Positions 54,194 through 63,407 of a DNA stretch of 64,000 bases are shown piece by piece. Location: the NCBI RefSeq assembly GCF_000263715.2, contig NZ_CM001514.1, forward strand, positions 2,776,936-2,840,935, written 5' to 3'. A program made the translations under genes and the position numbers. The first letter of the stretch is position 1, and every line of letters starts with the position of its first letter. The notes under the pieces were generated by a model. It was not told the origin of the DNA. It searched no databases and worked only from the letters and a program-made list of their open reading frames with translations. Source of the DNA: Pseudomonas synxantha BG33R (GTDB taxonomy: Bacteria; Pseudomonadota; Gammaproteobacteria; Pseudomonadales; Pseudomonadaceae).

Positions 54194-55474
54194 ATGAATC
54201 AGACCCTGGCCGCCCCGCACGTCTGGACCGACGGTAAGCGCCACCTGTGGTGGCTCGGCATCATGCCACTGGCAACCCCCTTGCTCTCCGGCGCCCTGGC
54301 GATCGGTACCGGCGTACAGCAATTGTGGTGGGTGGGTGTGCTGGTGATCTTCGGCCTGATCCCCCTGATCGACGGCCTGCTCGGCGAAGATGTCAGCAAC
54401 CCGCCTGAATCTGCCGTCAGCAACCTTGAATCCCAACGTTACTATCGCTGGATCGTCTACACCGGCGTGCTGTTTGTGATCTCTTCAGTGATTATCACCG
54501 GCTGGCTGGCCGCCGGTGGCATCGACTGGATCATCAACGGCGGCCTGCTGAACGCCACGGCCACACTTGAGCCGTCGAGCTGGCTGGCCAAGGCTGCTGC
54601 ATTCGTCACCGCACGCACTGAACTGCATGGCCACATCAGCGTGTTCACTTACCTGGGTATGGCAATGTCCACCGGTGCTGCCACGGGTATCGCGATCAAC
54701 ACCGCCCATGAACTGGGGCACAAACCCAAGCCCCTGGAAGTGTTCCTGGCCAAGGTCACCCTGGCGCCGACGTTCTACGGGCACTTCTACACCGAACATA
54801 ACCGCGGCCATCACGTTCGGGTCGCCACCCCGGAAGATCCCGCCAGTTCGCGGCTGGGGGAAAGTTTTTGGGCATTCCTGCCGCGTTCGGTGTGGTTCAG
54901 CGCCGTGTCGGCCTGGAACCTGGAGCGCGAACGCCTGCGCAAACTCGGGTTGCCGGCCTTGCACTGGAAGAACGCCGTGCTCAGTGCCTGGATGTACAGC
55001 GTGGTGTTGTGGGGCGCGATGATTGCCTGGTTGGGCGCGGCGGTGATTCCGTTCCTGATCATCCAGGGCATCTACGGGTTCTCGTTGCTGGAAGTGGTGA
55101 ACTACGTCGAGCATTACGGCCTCAAGCGCCAGAAGTTGCCCAATGGCCGTTACGAACGCTGCTCGCCGCGCCATTCATGGAACAGTAACCGGATTGTCAC
55201 CAATATCTTCCTGTTCCAACTTCAGCGGCATTCCGATCACCATGCCAACCCCACGCGCAGTTATCAGTCGTTGCGCCACTTCGATGAGTCACCGCAACTT
55301 CCGTATGGTTACGCGAGCATGATTGTCTGGGCCTATGTGCCTTACTTGTGGCGACGTCGTATGGACCATCGGGTACTCAATCATTACGCCGGGGATATCA
55401 CCCTGACCAATCTTCAACCGTCACAGCGTTTGAAGTATCTGGAGAAGTACAGCAACAGCGCCAAGCCGTTTTGA
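54194..55474 (+). CDS. alkB: alkane 1-monooxygenase (AlkB)
   Basis: This 426-residue integral-membrane diiron hydroxylase converts n-alkanes to 1-alkanols with rubredoxin as electron donor. Its histidine motifs are complete: HELGH (172-176), EHNRGHH (201-207), LQRHSDHH (343-350), and the AlkB-specific NYVEHYGL (303-310). Hydrophobic helices occupy about residues 20-60, 88-120 and 265-300. The start at 54194 follows GGAGG. No rubredoxin gene is nearby. The next two genes encode Pra-type proteins linked to alkane use. Confidence 0.93.
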   Translation: MNQTLAAPHVWTDGKRHLWWLGIMPLATPLLSGALAIGTGVQQLWWVGVLVIFGLIPLIDGLLGEDVSNPPESAVSNLESQRYYRWIVYTGVLFVISSVIITGWLAAGGIDWIINGGLLNATATLEPSSWLAKAAAFVTARTELHGHISVFTYLGMAMSTGAATGIAINTAHELGHKPKPLEVFLAKVTLAPTFYGHFYTEHNRGHHVRVATPEDPASSRLGESFWAFLPRSVWFSAVSAWNLERERLRKLGLPALHWKNAVLSAWMYSVVLWGAMIAWLGAAVIPFLIIQGIYGFSLLEVVNYVEHYGLKRQKLPNGRYERCSPRHSWNSNRIVTNIFLFQLQRHSDHHANPTRSYQSLRHFDESPQLPYGYASMIVWAYVPYLWRRRMDHRVLNHYAGDITLTNLQPSQRLKYLEKYSNSAKPF

Positions 55475-55599
55475 AATGAAGTAAGCAGTACGGGCGTACT
55501 CGGGATCTGTGTATCGCGCAGGTCCTTGTCGCCCCCAGTATCAGGTGCAAGAACGTGGTTTGACCCTACAAAAATAATTTCAAGGGAAGGACGTACACC

Positions 55600-56094
55600 A
55601 TGCAAAGTTCTGCCAAGTTCACCGCCCACATCCTGCTGGCAGCGATGGGCCTGATTGTCTATCACCAGGCCCAGGCTGCCCGTATCGAACCTGCCGGCAG
55701 TGCCTTCACGGCTCAAGGGCCCATCAGCTTCTCCAAAGGCAAGCTGATCAGCGCCGACTGCACTATCAAGGTGGCCGGCAAGGTTGCAGCCGATGGCTCA
55801 TCGGTGAATGTCGATAAAGTCGAGTTCGACGGTGGCCTCAAATGCAGCCGTGTCGAAGCGATCAACTTGCCCTGGGTGTTGGTCGCCAAAGATACAAAGA
55901 GTGGCTCGATGTCCAGGATCAGTGTCGATGTGCACGCCTTTGGCCTGGGCGGCAAGTGCGGCCCTTCAACCGCCGACGGTACTTGGGACAACGCCACCGG
56001 CAAGTTGGAAGCCGCCAATGTTGCTATTGGCGAAGACTGCAAGATCAACACGGTATCCATCAAGATGCCGGCCAACTTCAAAGTGGTCGAATAA
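55600..56094 (+). CDS. Pra-type alkane oxidation activator-like secreted protein
   Basis: This 164-residue exported protein has a signal peptide ending near AQA (about residue 26) and a mature beta-rich chain with four cysteines (SADCTIKV, LKCSRVEA, GKCGPSTADG, EDCKINT). Together with the next gene, of identical length and Cys layout, it resembles the PraA/PraB secreted activators of alkane oxidation in P. aeruginosa. Its place right after alkB supports this. The exact A or B identity is not assigned. AAGGGAAGGACG precedes the ATG. Confidence 0.65.
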   Translation: MQSSAKFTAHILLAAMGLIVYHQAQAARIEPAGSAFTAQGPISFSKGKLISADCTIKVAGKVAADGSSVNVDKVEFDGGLKCSRVEAINLPWVLVAKDTKSGSMSRISVDVHAFGLGGKCGPSTADGTWDNATGKLEAANVAIGEDCKINTVSIKMPANFKVVE

Positions 56095-56228
56095 ACCGTT
56101 CCAACTGTTGCAGCTGTAAATGCATTGAAATTTGGCTGGAAAGGGAAGTTCTGCAGTTTCACCGTGACCTCTCGATCATGGCCATTACCCCTGGCGAAAT
56201 GAATCGCCATAACATGTGAGGAAAAACA

Positions 56229-56723
56229 ATGAAAAGCTTGAAAACTCTCGTGTCGCTCTCTGCCTTGGCTGTTTGCATGGGTGCTGCCTCCATGGCCAAC
56301 GCCTATAGCATCACGCCGGTTAATTCTAACTTCACTGCGCCTGGCACCATTTCGGTGAAATCACCGTCGTCCTATCAGGCCACCGTTAACTGCACCGCGA
56401 ACTTTACCGGCAACGTAGATGCCACTGGGGTAGCAAAAATCACCGGAGTAACGGTCAGCGGCAGCGGCCTTTGCGCATTGCCGAAAATCACTGGGTTGCC
56501 ATGGACATTGACCGCCACCGGCCCAACCGCAGGTTCGGTCGCCAATGTTGGCTATACCATTGCCTCATCGGTTCTGTACCCGGCATCCAACTGTGGCCCA
56601 TCGACCATCACCGTGGGCTACAGCGGTGGGGTGCTGACGGCGGCCAACCAAGGGCTTAGCGGCAGCTGCACCGTGGTGAGCTTGAGCGTGACCCCAAGCC
56701 CAACCTTCACCATCGTGCCTTGA
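56229..56723 (+). CDS. second Pra-type alkane oxidation activator-like secreted protein
   Basis: This 164-residue paralogue of the preceding protein has a signal peptide ending near ANA (about residue 25) and a Ser/Thr/Gly-rich beta mature chain. Four cysteines lie in matching contexts (ATVNCTANF, SGLCALPKI, SNCGPSTIT, SGSCTVVS). PraB-type proteins are secreted, promote growth on alkanes and can act as biofilm or adhesin material. The ribosome site is GTGAGGAAAAACA. A perfect hairpin follows before fadL. Confidence 0.65.
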   Translation: MKSLKTLVSLSALAVCMGAASMANAYSITPVNSNFTAPGTISVKSPSSYQATVNCTANFTGNVDATGVAKITGVTVSGSGLCALPKITGLPWTLTATGPTAGSVANVGYTIASSVLYPASNCGPSTITVGYSGGVLTAANQGLSGSCTVVSLSVTPSPTFTIVP

Positions 56724-56760
56724 TGGCAGGTTGAAATGCGGGGTTGATCACCTGCTCAAA

Positions 56761-56787
56761 AACTGGCGCCTGAACCAGGCGCCAGTT
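56761..56787 (+). terminator. perfect stem-loop between the Pra-type gene and fadL
   Basis: AACTGGCGCCTG (56761-56772) pairs over 12 bp with CAGGCGCCAGTT (56776-56787) around a 3-nt loop. There is no T-run, so it may be a processing or stabilising element as well as a partial terminator. Confidence 0.55.
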
Positions 56788-56855
56788 CACCAATGGCCTG
56801 GCAGCAAGACGAACCGGCAGGGCCGGCTCAGAGAGATAACAATAAGGAGTGCCGC

Positions 56856-58304
56856 ATGAATAATAAGAAACAACAGGTGTTGCTGGGGCTGGCACTGATA
56901 GGAGGTGCGATAGTTACCGCGCCTGTGCAGGCTGGCGGTTTTTCTACCCCTACTTACGGCGCGCCCGGTTGGGGCAGGGCGTTTGCCGGTGGCTCGTTAT
57001 TCAAGAACGACCCTAGCTCGGCCTATAACAACCCGGCCGCCATGGCGTTTGTCGAACACAACGTCGCGCAATTCACGGTCGACTATGCGCGGATCAAGAT
57101 CAAGTACAAAGGCAATGCCTCTGACTATGCCGGCAACCCGATTTCCAGTACGCCGTTGGACGAGAATGGTTTTCCCGACGGTGCAGCGACCGCGGTCAAT
57201 AACAATGATGGGGGCCAGGGTGGCTTCACTGCCTGGCTGCCGACTGGCTTCATGGTGATGCCACTGGGCGATCGGTTCGCCTTCGGCTTGAGCCAGGTCG
57301 TGCCCCAGGGCATGCGCTCCACCTGGGATGAAGACTCCAAAGTGCGCGATTTTGCCGTGGATACCAAAATCGAAACCGTCGGGTTGACGGGCTCGTTGTC
57401 TTTCAAAGTCAACGACCAGTTTTCTATCGGTGGCGGCATGATCGTGCAACACAGCAAGGGGTTCGTCAGCCAGAACGTCGACCTGTTGTCTGCGGCGGCG
57501 GTGTCCGATTCCGAGCTGGGCGGCATCAATTTCCCGTCCGATGTGGGGCACGCGTTGATGCGCGTCAAGGTCGACAATATCTCGACTGGCTGGTTTGCCG
57601 GCGTGGTGTGGAAACCCACTGAACGCGACACCTTGGGCTTGAATTACCACGCCAAGATCAAAAACAAGATGACCGGCAAATACAACCTGTATGCCGATCA
57701 GTTTTCCTACAACCTCATGACGCAACCCAGCCCATTCGGGGGCACCGGCACGTTGGTCAACACCGCGTATCCAGGCCTGGAACTGGCACCAAATGGCGCC
57801 CACGCCAGTGTCCAGCTGGACATTCCTGCCACCGCCGGCCTGGACTGGGTGCATCAGTTCAATGATCGCTTGACCTTGGGCGCAAGCGTGACGTGGACCG
57901 AATGGTCATCGTTCAAGGACCTGACGCTCGACTCCGGAGACATGCGGATTGTCTCCATTCCCTACAACTACAAGAACACCTGGATGTACTCCCTCGGCGG
58001 TGATTATCGTGCGACCGATGAGCTGACCTTGCGAGCCGGTGTGGCGATTGATCAGACACCGACACGTAACTCCACCCGCGACCCACGGATTCCGGACGGC
58101 GACCGCACGTTCCTTTCCCTGGGGGCGGGTTACGACGTCAAAGCCGTCAAGGGGCTGAGCCTGGACGTGGCCTATTCCCACCAGTTCGTGCAGAAGGTCA
58201 ACCTCAAGACCAAGAACATCGATCGCCTTGGCGGTGCGAGCCTGGATGGCAAGGCCGAGTCTTCCGGGGATGTAGTGAGTTTGTCGGCAACCTACGCGTT
58301 CTAG
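56856..58304 (+). CDS. FadL/OmpP1-family outer-membrane hydrocarbon transporter
   Basis: This 482-residue beta-barrel has a signal peptide (cleavage after VQA, about residue 26). It begins GGFSTPTYGAPGWGRAFAG, has the FadL-type SSAYNNPAAMAF segment and ends in the aromatic YAF. FadL proteins pass long-chain fatty acids or alkanes through the outer membrane. The surrounding alkB, Pra-type and beta-oxidation genes suggest alkane or fatty acid uptake. The start at 56856 follows AAGGAG. Confidence 0.87.
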   Translation: MNNKKQQVLLGLALIGGAIVTAPVQAGGFSTPTYGAPGWGRAFAGGSLFKNDPSSAYNNPAAMAFVEHNVAQFTVDYARIKIKYKGNASDYAGNPISSTPLDENGFPDGAATAVNNNDGGQGGFTAWLPTGFMVMPLGDRFAFGLSQVVPQGMRSTWDEDSKVRDFAVDTKIETVGLTGSLSFKVNDQFSIGGGMIVQHSKGFVSQNVDLLSAAAVSDSELGGINFPSDVGHALMRVKVDNISTGWFAGVVWKPTERDTLGLNYHAKIKNKMTGKYNLYADQFSYNLMTQPSPFGGTGTLVNTAYPGLELAPNGAHASVQLDIPATAGLDWVHQFNDRLTLGASVTWTEWSSFKDLTLDSGDMRIVSIPYNYKNTWMYSLGGDYRATDELTLRAGVAIDQTPTRNSTRDPRIPDGDRTFLSLGAGYDVKAVKGLSLDVAYSHQFVQKVNLKTKNIDRLGGASLDGKAESSGDVVSLSATYAF

Positions 58305-58451
58305 CGATACATGCGCAGAATGGAGGAGGGCGGCAAGCGCATCTTGCTGCCTTCCCCCAGGGCTTTTTTCTGACGGGCTTTGATGTTTCTCGGTAGTCCT
58401 TGAGCAGGCTGATTCGGTCAGCCATTTTTTTCGCCCAAGGATTAAATAAAA

Positions 58452-58473
58452 ATTTCAAAACAAAATTTGAATT
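58452..58473 (+). promoter_or_regulatory. operator candidate upstream of fadE, shared with alkB
   Basis: ATTTCAA (58452-58458), an 8-bp spacer and TTGAATT (58467-58473) repeat the arrangement found upstream of alkB. The region is AT-rich and about 95 bp before the fadE start. Confidence 0.45.
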
Positions 58474-58566
58474 TAGTCTTTCAAGTTTGTAGTGTGGTTT
58501 TACGCCGCCGCGCAGCTCGACCTGCCTGTGCTCTGGCCACATCCCGAATCAAGTAGAGGTATCCCT

Positions 58567-61092
58567 ATGCTTATCTGGTTATTGGTGGGTTTCGCAGCAG
58601 CGATTGCCCTGGCGTATCGACAAGCCGCCGCTACCCTGTGGCTGGTCACTGGCCTGGTTTGGCTGGCAGCGGGTTACCTGTTCAACGTCGTGGCCGGCCT
58701 GGGCACCGCCGTCGCGGCGGTACTGGTGGTGTTACCGGCCCTGGTGCTGGCGCTCAAACCCCTGCGCCGCACGCTGTTGACCAGCAAGGCCCTGGGCCTG
58801 TTTCGCACGATCATGCCGGCGATGTCCGACACCGAGCGTGCGGCCATCGAGTCCGGCACTGTGTGGTGGGATGCCGAGCTGTTCAGCGGCAAGCCCAACT
58901 GGCAGCGCCTGTTGCAAGCCGCGCCGGCCAGCCTGAGTGCGGAGGAGCAAGCCTTTCTCGACAATGAGGTCGAAACCCTGTGCGACATTGCCAACGACTG
59001 GGAAACCACCCAAGTCTGGCAGGACATGTCCCCCGAAGGCTGGCAATACACCAAGGACGCCGGGTTCCTCGGCATGATTATTCCCAAGCAATACGGAGGC
59101 AAAGGCTTCTCCCACTACGCCCACTCCCAGGTGGTGATGAAGCTGTCGACTCGCTGCTCGGCGGCGGCGATTTCGGTGATGGTGCCCAACTCCCTGGGCC
59201 CGGCCGAATTGCTGCTGCATTACGGCACCGACGCCCAGCGCAATTACTACCTGCCGCGCCTGGCGCGGGGTGAAGACATCCCGTGTTTTGCCTTGACCAG
59301 CCCGTATGCCGGCTCTGACGCGGGTGCGATCCCGGACCTGGGCATTGTCTGCAAAGGTCTGCACGAAGGCGAAGAAGTGCTGGGTTTCAAAGTGACCTGG
59401 GACAAGCGTTACATCACCCTTGGCCCGATTGCCACGGTACTGGGCCTGGCATTTCGCGCCGAAGACCCGGACGGCCTGCTTGGCGCGGCCGGTTCCCTGG
59501 GAATTACCTGTGCGTTGATCCCGACTTCTCATCCCGGGGTGAACAGCGGTCGTCGTCACTGGCCGCTGAATGCGGTGTTCCAGAACGGTCCTACCACCGG
59601 CAAGGACGTATTCATTCCACTGGAGTGGGTGATTGGCGGCCGTGAACAAGTCGGCAACGGCTGGCGCATGTTGATGGAGTGCCTGGCCGCGGGCCGGGCG
59701 ATTTCCCTGCCTTCGGCGAACGTTGGCCTGGGCAAGGTCGCCGTGCGCGGCACTACGGCCTATGCGGCGATGCGCAAGCAGTTCGGCTTGCCCATCGGCA
59801 AGTTCGAAGGGGTGCAAGCTCCGTTGGCGCGCATGGCCGGGCATCTGTATGCCTGCGATGCGGTGCGCAAGGTGTCGGTAGCGTCCCTGGATGCCGGCGA
59901 GAAACCTTCAGTGATCTCGGCCATTGCCAAATACCACGTCACTGAGCGCGCGCGCATCATCGTCAACGACGGCATGGACATTGTCGCCGGCAAGGGCATC
60001 TGCATGGGGCCCAATAACTTCCTCGCCCGTGCCTATCAGCAAAGCCCCATCGCCATTACGGTGGAAGGCGCCAACATCATGACCCGCTGCCTGATCATCT
60101 TTGGTCAGGGCCTGATTCGTTGCCACCCCTATGTGTTGCGCGAAATGGAAGCGGCGCGCAACCCGGACCGGCGCAAGGCGCTGGAAGACTTCGACAGCGC
60201 GATGTTCGGCCATGTGAGTTTTGTACTGGCCAACACCGTGCGCGCAGCCGTGCATTCCCTGACTGGCGGGCGCCTGCTTGCCGCGCCAGCCAAGACCGAC
60301 CCGGCGCTGGCGTCCTACTACCGTCAGGCCAATCGGCTGTCGGTGGTGCTGGCGTTGATCTCGGACATTTCCATGGGCGTGCTCGGGGGGGCCCTCAAGC
60401 GCAAGGAAAGTATCACCGGGCGTTTGGGGGATATTCTGTCGCAGCTGTACATCCTGTCGTGCGTGCTCAAGCGTTTCGAGGACGACGGCCGGCCCCAGGC
60501 AGATCTGCCGCTGGTGCATTGGGCGGCGCAGGACGCGTTGCTGCGCGCCCATGAAGCCTTGGCCGAAGTGCTCGACAACTACCCGTCGAAACCAGCGGCG
60601 ACGGTGGTGCGCGCGTTGAGTGTTCCGTTTGGCATTCCCCTGCACAAACCGTCGGATCGTCTGTTGGCGCAAGTGGCCGATGTGGTGCAAACCCCTGGGG
60701 AAACCCGCGACCGCTTGCTGGCTAATTCCTACATACCGCGCCCGGAAATCGACAAGCTGGCCTACGGCGAATTGGGCTTTCGTTTACTGCCACAGGTGGA
60801 GTCGATCGAGGCTCGGCTTAAACCCGCCATCAAGCAAGGTTTGCTTGGCCCGCTGCCGATTTCGGCCACGGCCTTTACCGAATGGCGCGTCAAGGCGCGG
60901 GCGCTGGACTTGATCAGCGACGACGAGGACGCCTTGCTGGGCCGCTATGTGGAATACGCCGACCACGGTATCCAGGTGGATGACTTCCCCCAGGACTTTG
61001 GTTTGCTGGAGGCGTTGCAGCAGCGCAAGCAGGCGCTCGAACCGACCGCCAAACGGCGCAGCAGCCAAAGCGAAAACGCCCCGGTGAATTGA
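58567..61092 (+). CDS. fadE: acyl-CoA dehydrogenase FadE
   Basis: This 841-residue enzyme has two N-terminal membrane helices (MLIWLLVGFAAAIALAY; VVAGLGTAVAAVLVVLPALVLAL), a central acyl-CoA dehydrogenase fold (CFALTSPYAGSDAGAIPD; FIPLEWVIGGREQVGNGWRML) and a long C-terminal region of the DUF1974 type. It performs the first FAD-dependent step of beta-oxidation. The start at 58567 follows AGAGGTATCCCT. Its length and layout match E. coli-type FadE. It ends at a REP palindrome. Confidence 0.9.
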   Translation: MLIWLLVGFAAAIALAYRQAAATLWLVTGLVWLAAGYLFNVVAGLGTAVAAVLVVLPALVLALKPLRRTLLTSKALGLFRTIMPAMSDTERAAIESGTVWWDAELFSGKPNWQRLLQAAPASLSAEEQAFLDNEVETLCDIANDWETTQVWQDMSPEGWQYTKDAGFLGMIIPKQYGGKGFSHYAHSQVVMKLSTRCSAAAISVMVPNSLGPAELLLHYGTDAQRNYYLPRLARGEDIPCFALTSPYAGSDAGAIPDLGIVCKGLHEGEEVLGFKVTWDKRYITLGPIATVLGLAFRAEDPDGLLGAAGSLGITCALIPTSHPGVNSGRRHWPLNAVFQNGPTTGKDVFIPLEWVIGGREQVGNGWRMLMECLAAGRAISLPSANVGLGKVAVRGTTAYAAMRKQFGLPIGKFEGVQAPLARMAGHLYACDAVRKVSVASLDAGEKPSVISAIAKYHVTERARIIVNDGMDIVAGKGICMGPNNFLARAYQQSPIAITVEGANIMTRCLIIFGQGLIRCHPYVLREMEAARNPDRRKALEDFDSAMFGHVSFVLANTVRAAVHSLTGGRLLAAPAKTDPALASYYRQANRLSVVLALISDISMGVLGGALKRKESITGRLGDILSQLYILSCVLKRFEDDGRPQADLPLVHWAAQDALLRAHEALAEVLDNYPSKPAATVVRALSVPFGIPLHKPSDRLLAQVADVVQTPGETRDRLLANSYIPRPEIDKLAYGELGFRLLPQVESIEARLKPAIKQGLLGPLPISATAFTEWRVKARALDLISDDEDALLGRYVEYADHGIQVDDFPQDFGLLEALQQRKQALEPTAKRRSSQSENAPVN

Positions 61093-61094
61093 CA

Positions 61095-61126
61095 GTGTGG
61101 GAGGGGGCTTGCCCCCTCCCACATTT
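61095..61126. repeat. REP palindrome
   Basis: TGTGGGAGGGGGCTTGCCCC with its complement forms a hairpin 3 bp after the fadE stop codon. It may terminate or attenuate transcription into the next operon. Confidence 0.85.
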
Positions 61127-61171
61127 GATTGGGTTTACAAGGCAAATGTGTGGTGTGAGTGAGTGCTTACC

Positions 61172-62515
61172 ATGAGTGACAACTACCTTTCATTCGTCAA
61201 CTCCCCCTGGGGCCGTCGCCTGGCCCAGGCTATTGGCTTGCCGCAACCCTTGCCGCTGCAGCGTTATCGCAGCGGCCAGGCCGGGCTGGCCAACCCGGTG
61301 ATCATCGCCGGGGCAGGGCGCCTGGCGGCGTCGGTGCTGCGTAACTTCAGCGCCACCGACACCGTCGCCGCCACGGCGGCAACCCTCAAGGCGCCGTCGA
61401 CGGTCAAGGTGCAAGGCGCAGTGTTTGATGCCAGTGGCGTGGTCGATCTGCAACAGTTGGACGAGCTCTACCTGTTCTTCCACGCCAATGCCAAACGCCT
61501 CGGTCAACATGGCCGAGTGGTGGTGCTCGGCACCGCGCCGGAACACTGCCAGGGCTTGCCCCAAGCCATCGCCCAGCGCGCCCTCGAGGGTTTGGTGCGC
61601 TCGCTGGCCAAGGAGCTGCGTCGGGCGATCACCGTGCAATTGTTGTATGTGGCGCCGGGTGCCGAGGAGGCATTGGACAGTAGTTTGCGCTTCTTCCTCT
61701 CACGCCGCTCTGCCTATGTATCGGGGCAGGTGGTGCGCCTGGAAAAACCTGTGGATGGCAACACCACCGTCAATTGGGACAAACCCTTCGCCGGTCGCCG
61801 TGCCTTGGTCACCGGTGCTTCCCGAGGCATCGGCCTGGCCATCGCCCAGGTGCTGGCGCGTGACGGCGCCCATGTGGTGTGCGTGGACGTGCCCCAGGCC
61901 CAGCAAGCCTTGCAACAGGCCGCCGCCAGCGTCGGCGGGTCGTCGTTGCCCCTGGACATCACCGCCGCCGATACTGCCGCGCTGTTGCAAGCCCATGCCA
62001 ACCAGTACGGTGGCTTTGATGTGGTGGTGCACAACGCCGGGATCACGCGTGACAAGACCATCGCCAAGATGACTGAAGCCGCCTGGCGCAGCGTGATGGC
62101 GGTCAACCTCCAGGCGCCGTTGCAGCTCAGTGAAGCCTTGCTCGACAACCAGGGCATCAACGCCGGTGGGCGCATCATCTGCGTGTCGTCGATCTCAGGG
62201 ATTGCCGGCAACCTGGGGCAAAGCAACTACGCCACCTCCAAGGCGGGCGTGATTGGCCTGGTGCAAGGTCTGGCACCGCATGCGGCGGCCCGGCAGGTCA
62301 CAGTGAATGCGGTGGCGCCCGGTTTTATCGAAACCCAGATGACCGCGAAGATCCCGTTGATGATCCGTGAGGCCGGGCGGCGCATGAATTCATTGTCTCA
62401 GGGCGGGCAGCCCATTGATGTGGCCGAGACCATCGCCTGGCTCGCTCATCCTGCGTCGGGCGGAGTGAATGGCCAGGTCGTGCGAGTGTGTGGCCAAAGC
62501 CTGTTGGGAGCCTGA
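61172..62515 (+). CDS. high-molecular-weight 3-oxoacyl reductase (FabG4-like SDR)
   Basis: This 447-residue protein has an N-terminal half with weak Rossmann similarity and a C-terminal SDR domain: TGASRGIGLAIAQ, HNAGITRDKTI, VSSISGIAG, and catalytic Y353/K357 (YATSKAG). Long FabG proteins of this kind (FabG4) reduce or oxidise 3-oxoacyl-CoA. The following MaoC and thiolase genes give the other two beta-oxidation steps. The start at 61172 gives MSDNYLSF; a GTG three codons upstream is an alternative. Confidence 0.82.
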   Translation: MSDNYLSFVNSPWGRRLAQAIGLPQPLPLQRYRSGQAGLANPVIIAGAGRLAASVLRNFSATDTVAATAATLKAPSTVKVQGAVFDASGVVDLQQLDELYLFFHANAKRLGQHGRVVVLGTAPEHCQGLPQAIAQRALEGLVRSLAKELRRAITVQLLYVAPGAEEALDSSLRFFLSRRSAYVSGQVVRLEKPVDGNTTVNWDKPFAGRRALVTGASRGIGLAIAQVLARDGAHVVCVDVPQAQQALQQAAASVGGSSLPLDITAADTAALLQAHANQYGGFDVVVHNAGITRDKTIAKMTEAAWRSVMAVNLQAPLQLSEALLDNQGINAGGRIICVSSISGIAGNLGQSNYATSKAGVIGLVQGLAPHAAARQVTVNAVAPGFIETQMTAKIPLMIREAGRRMNSLSQGGQPIDVAETIAWLAHPASGGVNGQVVRVCGQSLLGA

Positions 62516-62519
62516 AGCG

Positions 62520-63407
62520 ATGGACTATGTGACACAGATTATCGACCCGCCGCCGTCGCGCACGCAGCTGCTGCTCGACGGTATGCGCGCTATGCGCAAG
62601 CCCAAGCTCGACGGTGCGCCGCTGTTACCCACGGCGTGCCTGGTGCGCTCCGCGGTGGCGCTTTCCCCCGCGGGTATCGCCGCTTACGCACGGGCCTGTG
62701 GCTTTCGGCGTGAACAGGGCGTGCCAATGTCCTACCCTCATGTGTTGGCGTTCCCACTGCATTTGATGCTGCTGACCCGGCCAAGCTTCCCGTACCCGGC
62801 CAGCGGCATGGTGCACCTGGCCAATCGCATTCGCCAGCACCAACGCCTGCACGAGGGCCAGGCGTTGCGCGTGGAGGTGTACTGCGAGCGCTGGGTCGCG
62901 CATCCCAAGGGGCAGGCGCTGAGTATCGCCACCCGGGCCTACGGTGCTGACGTCCTGGTGTGGGAAAGCGACAGCCTGTACCTGCGTCGTGACGTCGACG
63001 ACCCCGTGGGCGAACCCTGGAGTGACCCTTTGCCGCTGCAGGAAGACGGTTTGTTGCGTACCCAACGCTGGGTGTTGCCGGCTGACCTGGGGCGACGCTT
63101 TGCCAAGGTCTCGGGGGATTTCAATCCGATTCACACCTCGGTCATTGGCGCCAGGCTCTTTGGTTTTCGCCGTGCCATCGCCCATGGCATGTGGACGCTG
63201 GGCCGTGCATTGGCGGCGCAACAACCGCCCGGTGGCCTGGAGCAGGCGCAAGCGCATTGCGATTTCAAGTTGCCGATTTTCCTGCCTGGCCAGGTCGCCC
63301 TGTGGAGCCACCCGGTGACCGGCCCACGACGTGAGTTCGAAGTGCGCAATTTCGCCGGGGACAAACCCCATATGCGCGGGCTGTTTATTTGGAAAGAGAA
63401 CCAGTGA
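62520..63407 (+). CDS. MaoC/HtdX-type enoyl-CoA (R-specific) hydratase
   Basis: This 295-residue double hot-dog protein has the hydratase-2 motif near residues 199-220 (SGDFNPIHTSVIGARLFGF, then AIAHGMWTLGRAL) with the catalytic Asp and His. It would hydrate enoyl-CoA to (R)-3-hydroxyacyl-CoA. The start at 62520 is 4 bp after the reductase stop with GGGAG upstream. It overlaps the thiolase start by one base (TGATG). Confidence 0.82.
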   Translation: MDYVTQIIDPPPSRTQLLLDGMRAMRKPKLDGAPLLPTACLVRSAVALSPAGIAAYARACGFRREQGVPMSYPHVLAFPLHLMLLTRPSFPYPASGMVHLANRIRQHQRLHEGQALRVEVYCERWVAHPKGQALSIATRAYGADVLVWESDSLYLRRDVDDPVGEPWSDPLPLQEDGLLRTQRWVLPADLGRRFAKVSGDFNPIHTSVIGARLFGFRRAIAHGMWTLGRALAAQQPPGGLEQAQAHCDFKLPIFLPGQVALWSHPVTGPRREFEVRNFAGDKPHMRGLFIWKENQ

